8,259 bases of DNA. Source: a bacterium Ga0077546. Its GTDB lineage: Bacteria; Cyanobacteriota; Vampirovibrionia; Obscuribacterales; Obscuribacteraceae. The notes below the pieces were generated by a model. It was given only the letters and a program-made list of their open reading frames with translations, had not been told where the DNA came from and did no database searches. The stretch covers positions 1 to 8,259 of the forward strand of contig LNEX01000462.1 in NCBI GenBank assembly GCA_001464165.1, written 5' to 3'. Made by a program: the position numbers and the translations under genes. Below, piece after piece: positions 1-3,971 of the stretch (the stretch's first letter is position 1; each line of letters starts with the position of its first letter).

Positions 1-125
1 GCCGCAACGTAGTACACGGATCGGATGGTCCTGAAAGTGCTGCTCGTGAAATCGGTCTGTTCTTCAAGGGCGACGAACTAGTAGACGGCTGGAACCGCAC
101 CATCGAAAAATGGATCAGCGAATAG
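1..125 (+). CDS. ndk: Nucleoside diphosphate kinase, C-terminal fragment (5' end outside window)
   Basis: The last 40 codons of a gene enter from the left edge (reading frame starts at base 3, stop TAG at 123-125). The peptide contains [20 protein letters not shown] followed by a [18 protein letters not shown] tail. This is the C-terminal signature of nucleoside diphosphate kinase: the histidine of the N-[IV]-[IV]-H-G-S-D motif (codon 15-17) is the residue phosphorylated during transfer of the gamma phosphate from ATP to NDPs and dNDPs. The S-D and the E-I-G-L-[WF]-F block downstream of it are also conserved in the family. The enzyme is cytoplasmic and keeps the nucleoside triphosphate pools balanced. 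From the family length of about 140-150 residues, roughly 100 residues lie upstream of the window. The gene converges on the heptosyltransferase gene, with 51 bp between the stop codons. The motif match makes the identification close to certain. Confidence 0.95.
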   Translation, partial: RNVVHGSDGPESAAREIGLFFKGDELVDGWNRTIEKWISE

Positions 126-151
126 ATTCAGCGAATAGAATCGGCGAATAA
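114..151 (+). repeat. Three imperfect 13-nt tandem repeats spanning the ndk stop codon
   Basis: Three copies of a TCAGCGAATAGA-like unit lie head to tail with a 13-nt period: 115-126, 128-139 and 141-152 (the last reads TCGGCGAATAAA). The first copy contains the ndk stop codon. The period is not a multiple of three, so each copy is in a different frame relative to ndk. Slippage duplication of the gene's own 3' end is the simplest origin. No function is evident. Confidence 0.75.
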
Positions 152-169
152 ATTAGCTAAAGCTTGAGC

Positions 170-189
170 AAAAAAACTAGAGTTTCTTT
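170..189 (-). terminator. Weak A/T-rich hairpin with T-tract at the heptosyltransferase stop codon
   Basis: Read on the minus strand, an 8-bp stem AAAGAAAC / GTTTTTTT (one G-T wobble, loop TCTA) overlaps the TAG stop of the heptosyltransferase gene and runs straight into the T-tract. It has the arrangement of an intrinsic terminator, but the stem is almost all A-T pairs and would be unstable. The T residues are also part of the stem itself. It could be a weak end for the minus-strand transcript or simply a consequence of the A/T-rich gene end. Confidence 0.25.
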
Positions 190-1532
190 CCCAATGCTTT
201 ATCAACCGCTTTAAAGACCTCCTCAACAGGGAGGTCTTTTAAGCATGGAATAGATTTTGATTTGGTTTCGGCCTTAATGCGGCAGCTCTTTTCAAAGCAA
301 GGCTGACAATCTAAGTTTAAATGCACCGCACTACCCATACTTCCGTACGGTCCATTAAGCAACCACGGAGTAGCACCATGAATTGCCACCACTTTTGGTC
401 TAGCCACTGCCACAGACTGTACTTCAAACTCTAAAGATTTTCGATGAGCACTGTTCTTGAGCGCCTTAGGTTCTCGATGAGCAACCTCGCTATTGAAGGC
501 CTCATGGGCGATTGCGGCAGCTAGATGGAGCGGACCGGTGTCAGCACCAAGCACCAAATCGCATCTTTTAAAGAGTGCCACCAATTGCATTAAGCTGGTT
601 TCACCCGTGAGATCAATTAGGGAGTTGGCGGTCAGATTCTTAGCGGCCGATTCTATTCCTTTATATATGTATTGATTGGTGCCCCTATCGCCCGGCCCGC
701 CAACAAGCAGAAGCCGAGCCCCTAAACGCTCACAGAGTAAGCGTCCTAAGGCAATCCACTGATCGTCAGGCCAGATTTTGGTAGGCCAGGTGGTGCCGGG
801 AATCAGGGCAACTAGTGGTCCCGCCTTTGGTGCCTCAGGCATAGTAAGGGGGAGCAAACCAATCGGCTCCGTCTTTGGTGCCTCAGCTTGGCCCGGCTCA
901 GATAACTGGTGCGGCTCCGCCTCTGGTGCCCGCTCTAAGTTATCAAGCTTGCTCGAAACAAAAGCTAGAGCGGCATCTCCAGGATCTGGCAGGGGGAAGT
1001 GCACCACCCGGTCACGCTCGGCGAGGCGCATGCAGGTAGAGCGCTCTTGAGCCAGAGTTTCGAGAGCGAAATCGGCGAGGGCCATATTCAGTTCGACCAC
1101 ATGCCTATCCGGAGCAAAATAGTCTCCGACCTCTAGAGCATGGGTTAGCAATTTGGCGGCGCCCTCTCTGGTGCCGGCAAAACCAACCCGCAGTGGTGCG
1201 CCCGATAAATAGGCAGGTATGGCGCTCTTGAGCAATCCCTGGGCATCTATTGCCAGGTCAAACTTGAAGTCTTTCAACTCTTGGAAGTACTTTTTAGCGG
1301 CACCAAAGGTAGAGATTAGTGGCCCCACTTTGCGCATTTCCTTGAGCCAGGCCTTGCGAGGGAACAGCAGTACCCGGTCTACTGCAGGATTGCCGGTCAG
1401 AAGATCTTGAGCCGCGGGCTCGACCAACCAGGTAAGTTCAACATTTGGTAATCTTTCTTTGATTCGAGCTGCCAGCGGCAGGCAATGCACGACATCACCC
1501 ATGGCGCTAAGTTTTACGATCAGAACTCTCAA
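177..1532 (-). CDS. waaC: GT9-family lipopolysaccharide heptosyltransferase (WaaC-like) with two insertions
   Basis: The 451-residue cytoplasmic, membrane-peripheral protein belongs to glycosyltransferase family 9, which transfers heptose from ADP-heptose to the lipid A inner core. The N-terminal half shows MRVLIVKLSAMGDVVH (residues 1-16, with the catalytic-type G-D at 12-13) and the acceptor-domain motif D-A-Q-G-L-L-K-S (96-103), both typical of heptosyltransferase I. The C-terminal half has PGTTWPTKIWP (245-255, with a conserved Lys), G-A-D-T-G-P-L-H-L-A (329-338) for the ADP-sugar site, and the late Cys-rich C-x2-C-x4-C block ending in C-L-K-D-L-P-V-E-E-V. The family is usually about 320-350 residues; the excess comes from a proline/glutamate-rich linker (about 185-238) and an insertion at about 343-378 after the H-L-A-A-A helix. 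The start is TTG: an in-frame TAA lies two codons upstream and the first residues match the family N-terminus. The symbol is a best fit; another GT9 heptosyltransferase specificity is possible. Confidence 0.85.
   Translation of the reverse strand: MRVLIVKLSAMGDVVHCLPLAARIKERLPNVELTWLVEPAAQDLLTGNPAVDRVLLFPRKAWLKEMRKVGPLISTFGAAKKYFQELKDFKFDLAIDAQGLLKSAIPAYLSGAPLRVGFAGTREGAAKLLTHALEVGDYFAPDRHVVELNMALADFALETLAQERSTCMRLAERDRVVHFPLPDPGDAALAFVSSKLDNLERAPEAEPHQLSEPGQAEAPKTEPIGLLPLTMPEAPKAGPLVALIPGTTWPTKIWPDDQWIALGRLLCERLGARLLLVGGPGDRGTNQYIYKGIESAAKNLTANSLIDLTGETSLMQLVALFKRCDLVLGADTGPLHLAAAIAHEAFNSEVAHREPKALKNSAHRKSLEFEVQSVAVARPKVVAIHGATPWLLNGPYGSMGSAVHLNLDCQPCFEKSCRIKAETKSKSIPCLKDLPVEEVFKAVDKALGKKL
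213..240 (+). terminator. Intrinsic-terminator-like hairpin inside the heptosyltransferase 3' coding end, probably serving ndk
   Basis: AAAGACCTCC (213-222) and GGAGGTCTTT (230-239) form a perfect 10-bp stem with a 7-nt loop, ending in a run of four T on the plus strand (237-240). In orientation it would stop plus-strand transcripts leaving ndk about 90-115 nt after its stop codon. It lies entirely inside codons for the conserved C-terminal K-D-L-P-V-E-E-V-F-K stretch of the convergent gene, so the protein sequence could have produced it by chance. The short T-run lowers confidence. No better terminator is visible between the two genes. Confidence 0.5.
441..483 (-). repeat. 33-nt-spaced direct repeat in the second insertion of the heptosyltransferase
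   Basis: The decamer TCGATGAGCA occurs at 441-450 and again at 474-483, exactly 33 nt (11 codons) apart. On the coding (minus) strand this gives two A-H-R copies, in VAHREPKALKN followed by SAHRKSLEFEV. In-frame duplication is therefore a likely way in which the 343-378 insertion grew. Confidence 0.6.
819..931 (-). repeat. Three imperfect direct repeats coding an EAPKxEP-type linker in the heptosyltransferase
   Basis: On the plus strand, a CGGCTCCGTCTTTGGTGCC-like unit appears three times: around 819-836, 864-885 and 912-931. The coding strand reads as EAPKAGP, EAPKTEP and RAPEAEP, separated by short variable segments. The repeats lie between the two Rossmann-like halves of the enzyme, where a flexible linker would be tolerated. 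Confidence 0.7.
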
Positions 1533-1606
1533 GGCTTACCACCCGCTGGGGCTTACTGGCTTCAGACAAGCTTAACCGATTATCTATTTTGCGGTCACTG
1601 CTACTT

Positions 1607-1684
1607 TGATACCAGCCATTATGAATGGTGCGGCACCATTGGCAGAGCTAAAATCACCCCTGGTGTCACATTTGTCTGGTATCA
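1607..1684. other. Nested inverted repeats in the divergent intergenic region; candidate structured RNA or operator
   Basis: A perfect 9-bp pair, TGATACCAG (1607-1615) and CTGGTATCA (1676-1684), brackets 60 nt. Inside it sits the near-perfect palindrome AATGGTGCGGCACCATT (1624-1640, 7-bp stem and 3-nt loop or an 8-bp DNA dyad), which competes with the alternative stem CCATT/AATGG (1616-1620, 1624-1628). A small CACC/GGTG hairpin follows at about 1656-1666. The whole can be drawn as a closed multibranch fold on either strand. It lies 75-152 bp upstream of the heptosyltransferase start. I match it to no known RNA family. It could equally be protein-binding dyads or chance. Confidence 0.3.
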
Positions 1685-1711
1685 GATCCCCGAAACCCTT
1701 GTGCCCCAACG

Positions 1712-1726
1712 ATAGAAAATTTCTAT
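1712..1726. promoter_or_regulatory. Perfect 15-bp palindrome, possible operator between divergent genes
   Basis: ATAGAAA-A-TTTCTAT is a perfect 7+1+7 dyad located between the divergent genes, about 30 bp upstream of the extended -10 candidate for the basic protein gene. The size and symmetry suit a dimeric repressor site. A/T richness makes chance occurrence more likely, and the binding protein is unknown. Confidence 0.3.
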
Positions 1727-1756
1727 ATACAAAGTGGTTATAAACGGATACTTGTT

Positions 1757-1765
1757 TGGTACAAT
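1757..1765 (+). promoter_or_regulatory. Candidate extended -10 promoter for the basic RHH protein gene
   Basis: TTGGTACAAT (1756-1765) contains a TGn-TACAAT extended -10 element, which can work without a good -35 box; none is evident 16-18 bp upstream. Transcription from here would start near 1772, exactly where the hairpin-rich leader begins, giving a 5' untranslated region of about 200 nt. Confidence 0.35.
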
Positions 1766-1772
1766 ACTTATG

Positions 1773-1876
1773 CCACCTAGAGTGGTGGTAACCGTATAAA
1801 ACGGTGGAAACCACTTAAGTCCCACCGAACAAATTAGAGCGATGCCATTTAGGTGGAGCGCTCTACAGAAAACTGT
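1773..1876 (+). other. Hairpin-rich leader with repeated GGTGG/CCACC half-sites
   Basis: Consecutive stems are visible: CCACC/GGTGG (1773-1777, 1784-1788), ACCGT/ACGGT (1791-1795, 1801-1805), GTGG-AAA-CCAC (1804-1814) or alternatively CGGTGG/CCACCG (1802-1807, 1822-1827, with the palindrome ACTTAAGT in its loop), TAGAGCG/CGCTCTA (1835-1841, 1859-1865) and ACAG/CTGT (1865-1876). GGTGG, CCACC or CCAC occurs six times in 84 bp, so several pairings exclude each other. The segment lies in the probable 5' leader of the basic RHH protein gene. It may be a regulatory RNA leader or an array of protein-binding sites; the sequence alone cannot decide. Confidence 0.4.
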
Positions 1877-1908
1877 CTAAAAGCATTTTTCTGCATTAGC
1901 ACCCTGAG

Positions 1909-1935
1909 CAGCCCTCGCGGCTCGCCCGCGGGCTG
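1909..1935 (+). other. Strong G+C-rich hairpin in the leader, upstream of the ribosome site
   Basis: CAGCC (1909-1913) pairs with GGCTG (1931-1935), and CGCGG (1916-1920) pairs with CCGCG (1926-1930), with a 2-nt bulge and the loop CTCGC: ten base pairs, nearly all G-C. No T-run follows on either strand, so it is not an intrinsic terminator. It ends 27 nt before the AAGGAG ribosome site at 1963-1968, and could protect the 5' end or affect translation. Confidence 0.5.
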
Positions 1936-1974
1936 GTTTCCGATTGACCCAAAAAAAACACGAAGGAGTGAAAC

Positions 1975-2307
1975 ATGGCAGGAGTTCGTAAAACTGGTGG
2001 CAAGGCAAAACCTAAAGCTGCTAAATCCGCTAAGCCAGCTGCAAAACATGTAGCTAAAAAAGCTGTTGGCACCCGCAAACTTGTTCGCAAGACCGCAGCC
2101 CCTAAGCACACCACCAAGGCCAAAGCTACCACCTCGCGTGCTAGCGAAGACCAATATTTGAATTTCTCCGGCAAATTCACAGTGCGCTTGCCGAAGTCAT
2201 TGCACCAAGCCCTCGTTGACAGAGCCGAAAAAGAAGGCGTCAGCCTCAACTTGTTCGTCACAAACGCTCTTTCAAGAACCGTAGCTGTGCCAAGCAAAAA
2301 GAGATAA
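1975..2307 (+). CDS. Basic DNA-binding protein: Lys/Ala-rich histone-like tail plus ribbon-helix-helix domain
   Basis: The 110-residue protein has two parts. Residues 1-56 are almost entirely Lys, Ala, Thr, Pro and Arg, with AKPKA-, KKA- and KAKA-type motifs like the tails of bacterial histone H1-like proteins. Residues 64-101 (beginning FSGKFTVRLPKSLHQAL and continuing through EKEGVSLNLFVTNALSR) form a ribbon-helix-helix domain of the type found at the C-terminus of HicB-like antitoxins: a beta strand with alternating polar residues, then two helices around a G-V-S-L-N turn. RHH domains dimerise and bind DNA through the strand. The start is secure: AAGGAG at 1963-1968, 6 nt before ATG. No HicA-like toxin gene is adjacent, so a nucleoid-associated or global regulator is a better reading than an antitoxin. 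It forms a single-gene unit with a long structured leader and a strong terminator; autoregulation at the leader repeats is only inferred. Confidence 0.85.
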   Translation: MAGVRKTGGKAKPKAAKSAKPAAKHVAKKAVGTRKLVRKTAAPKHTTKAKATTSRASEDQYLNFSGKFTVRLPKSLHQALVDRAEKEGVSLNLFVTNALSRTVAVPSKKR

Positions 2308-2313
2308 GAACCT

Positions 2314-2348
2314 GAATCAAAGTAGGTAGCTCGCGCTGCTTATGATTC
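2314..2348 (+). other. 12-bp hairpin in the 3' untranslated region of the basic protein gene
   Basis: GAATCAAAGTAG (2314-2325) pairs with CTGCTT (2336-2341) and TGATTC (2343-2348), giving 12 pairs with one bulged A and one G-T wobble, closed by a 10-nt loop. It starts 7 nt after the stop codon and precedes the terminator by about 20 nt. No T-run follows it, so it is probably a 3'-end structure affecting mRNA stability, or chance. Confidence 0.45.
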
Positions 2349-2362
2349 AAGGTCTAAAAATC

Positions 2363-2393
2363 AAAAAGGGGAGGTTCGCCTCTCCTTTTTTTT
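2363..2393 (+). terminator. Strong rho-independent terminator of the basic protein gene
   Basis: GGGGAGG (2368-2374) and CCTCTCC (2379-2385) form a 7-bp stem with one G-U pair and a TTCG tetraloop. It is preceded by five A and followed by eight T (2386-2393). It lies 60 nt after the stop codon. The A-tract lets the stem extend into the T-run and could permit weaker bidirectional use. Confidence 0.93.
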
Positions 2394-2441
2394 GCTTTTT
2401 TAACTTTTTGAACGCACTTTAGAATCTAACTTTATTTAATA

Positions 2442-2482
2442 GATAAGAGCAATTTCATGCTCTCTTATCAGATAGATTTTTT
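2442..2482 (+). terminator. Imperfect dyad GATAAGAGCA/TGCTCTCTTATC followed by T6; second terminator or operator
   Basis: GATAAG (2442-2447) pairs with CTTATC (2464-2469), and AGCA (2448-2451) with TGCT (2458-2461); a 2-nt bulge separates the two blocks and the loop is 6 nt. Six T occur at 2477-2482, 7 nt beyond the stem, farther than usual for an intrinsic terminator. No gene lies between this element and the strong terminator 50 bp upstream. It may be a backup terminator or an operator for the following operon; another GATAAG lies at 2564-2569 inside the palindrome ATAAGCTTAT (2565-2574). Confidence 0.4.
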
Positions 2483-2530
2483 GCGACCCTGCAATCTTGC
2501 CCCCTAGCATCTGCCAGCGATTTTCAGCCA

Positions 2531-2689
2531 ATGAAGATTAAGCCTGACTCAGCCAAGCCTTTAGATAAGCTTATTTGCAACACCTTTGAATCGTCCCTCG
2601 AACCAGCTAGACTCACTCTGTCGGATAAAACGCCCACAAGATTGTCCGTCATGCTCCCGATAAAGAATCAGTCGAAGAACCAAGACTAA
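2531..2689 (+). CDS. Possible small ORF of 52 residues upstream of the aminotransferase; unsupported by homology
   Basis: An ATG at 2531 opens 52 sense codons ending in TAA at 2687-2689, 21 bp before the aminotransferase start. The peptide begins MKIKPDSAKPLDKLIC and ends in a K/N/Q-rich tail. It has no recognisable domain, membrane segment or signal peptide, and no Shine-Dalgarno sequence precedes it. It is the only feature filling the otherwise noncoding 2394-2710 stretch. It could be a leader peptide or a random open frame; the latter is at least as likely. Confidence 0.18.
   Translation: MKIKPDSAKPLDKLICNTFESSLEPARLTLSDKTPTRLSVMLPIKNQSKNQD
2586..2613 (+). promoter_or_regulatory. Weak sigma70-like promoter candidate for the aminotransferase operon
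   Basis: TTGAAT (2586-2591) and TAGACT (2608-2613) are spaced by 16 bp and lie about 100 bp upstream of the aminotransferase start. Both hexamers deviate from consensus. It is the best pair I can see after the terminator-like elements, but a promoter call from sequence alone is weak. Confidence 0.22.
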
Positions 2690-2710
2690 TTCGCCAAAGG
2701 AACCTATTAA

Positions 2711-3958
2711 ATGACCCAAAGTATTCCGATTCTCAACCTCAAAGCCCAGTACGAGACCATCCAGGAAGAATTAGAGTCCACCGTTCTAGAAGTACTCCGC
2801 AGCGGCAACTACATTCTCGGAAAGTACGTCGGCACCCTAGAAAAGCAAGTGGCTGAATTATGCGGTGTTAATGATGGCATCGGCGTAGCAAATGGCACTG
2901 ACGCATTGATGCTAGCTCTCTGGGGCCTCGATATCGGCCCCGGCGATGAAGTCATCACCACCCCCTTCACTTTCGCCGCTACAGTCGAAGCGATTGTTAT
3001 GCGCGGCGCCACTCCAGTTTTCGTCGACATCGACCCAACCAGCTATAACATCAACCCAGCGTTGATTGAAAAAGCCATCACCCCCAAGACCAAAGCGATC
3101 ATGCCGGTGCACCTCTACGGCTTGCCATCTCACATGGAACCAATCTGCGCCATCGCTGAGCGCTACGGCTTGAAAGTAATTGAAGACAATGCCCAAGGCA
3201 TTGGTGCTACTTACAAAGGCAAACCAACCGGATCATTCGGTGACGTGGCCTGCACAAGCTTCTATCCAACCAAAAACCTAGGCGCGGCTGGTGATGCCGG
3301 TATGATCGTCAGCAAAGACCCAGTTGTCGCTGAGCGTATCAGAGCGATTCGCGCTCACGGTATGAGACGTCGCTACTATCACGATGAACTGGGCGTCAAC
3401 AGCCGCCTTGATGAACTGCAAGCAGCAACACTCGTTGTCAAATTGCCTTATCTCAAACAGTGGAACGATAGACGCGCTCATCTAGCCTCTATATATGATG
3501 CTAGTTTGGCCAACTGCCCCGGACTAATTCGACCAAGCGTCAGCTTAGCTGGTGGAGTTGCTAATGGTGCAAAAAATAGCGAAACCGGCGTTAAGCACGT
3601 TTATCACCAATACACAGTGCGTGTTTTGACATCAGACAAAATCTCCACTCAAGATCTTTCCGCTCTCGATAATCCTAATCGCGACAAGCTCATTGCTCGC
3701 TTGACCGAAGCTGGTATTGGCTCTATGTGCTACTACCCAGTTCCACTACATGTGCAAAAAGCCTTCGCCAATCTCGGCTACAAAATGGGTGACTTCCCAA
3801 TTTCAGAACAACTCTCTAGAGAAGTTCTCTCATTGCCAATGTATCCCGAATTGACCGACGAACAAGTAGAAACAGTTGGCAAAACCATAACTGAAATTAT
3901 GGCAAGCGAAATTGCTGTCGTCACTCCAGTTGGTCAAGTCGCAGGATTAGCAGTTTAG
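2711..3958 (+). CDS. DegT/DnrJ/EryC1/StrS family PLP-dependent sugar aminotransferase
   Basis: The 415-residue cytoplasmic enzyme transfers an amino group, usually from glutamate, to a keto-sugar nucleotide to make an amino sugar for surface glycans. Fold-type I landmarks run in order: N-G-T-D-A-L (61-66, phosphate cup), D-E-V-I-T-T-P-F-T-F (79-88), V-F-V-D-I-D (103-108), E-D-N-A-Q-G-I-G-A (158-166, with the PLP-pairing Asp159 and Gln162), SFYPTKNLGAAGDAG (183-197, with Schiff-base Lys188) and GVNSRLDELQAA (228-239). A short low-complexity insertion (about 278-294) precedes the conserved H-Q-Y-T-V strand. Length otherwise fits the family. The start is supported by AAAGGAA at 2696-2702, 8 nt before ATG. 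It is the first gene of an operon with the membrane glycosyltransferase-like gene, 13 bp downstream. The exact sugar (for example a 3-amino or 4-amino sugar) cannot be read from the sequence. Confidence 0.95.
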   Translation: MTQSIPILNLKAQYETIQEELESTVLEVLRSGNYILGKYVGTLEKQVAELCGVNDGIGVANGTDALMLALWGLDIGPGDEVITTPFTFAATVEAIVMRGATPVFVDIDPTSYNINPALIEKAITPKTKAIMPVHLYGLPSHMEPICAIAERYGLKVIEDNAQGIGATYKGKPTGSFGDVACTSFYPTKNLGAAGDAGMIVSKDPVVAERIRAIRAHGMRRRYYHDELGVNSRLDELQAATLVVKLPYLKQWNDRRAHLASIYDASLANCPGLIRPSVSLAGGVANGAKNSETGVKHVYHQYTVRVLTSDKISTQDLSALDNPNRDKLIARLTEAGIGSMCYYPVPLHVQKAFANLGYKMGDFPISEQLSREVLSLPMYPELTDEQVETVGKTITEIMASEIAVVTPVGQVAGLAV

Positions 3959-3971
3959 CCTAAGGCCACAG

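Noticed and set aside
1485..1715. Plus-strand open frame of 76 codons overlapping the heptosyltransferase start.
   Set aside because: It overlaps a well-supported gene on the other strand, has no ribosome site and shows no recognisable protein features.
1780..1796. GTGGTGGTAACCG resembles the T-box sequence GGTGGNACCGCG of tRNA-sensing leaders.
   Set aside because: There is an extra A, no specifier stem-loop upstream, no terminator/antiterminator pair with a T-run, and the gene is not an aminoacyl-tRNA synthetase, amino-acid biosynthesis or transport gene.
1584..1814. Minus-strand open frame of 76 codons upstream of the heptosyltransferase.
   Set aside because: The N-terminal half is rich in His/Tyr and unlike a natural protein, and it overlaps the hairpin-rich leader. 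Only the last 35 codons look plausible, so at most it is a gene remnant; too weak to list as a gene.
1849..2297. Minus-strand open frames of 101 and 133 codons opposite the basic protein gene.
   Set aside because: They are mirror frames of a Lys/Ala-rich coding sequence, whose codon bias suppresses stops on the other strand; no start signal or domain.
1975..2307. A HicAB-type toxin-antitoxin module, because of the HicB-like RHH domain.
   Set aside because: There is no HicB N-terminal domain and no small toxin gene on either side; the gene is a single unit with its own terminator.
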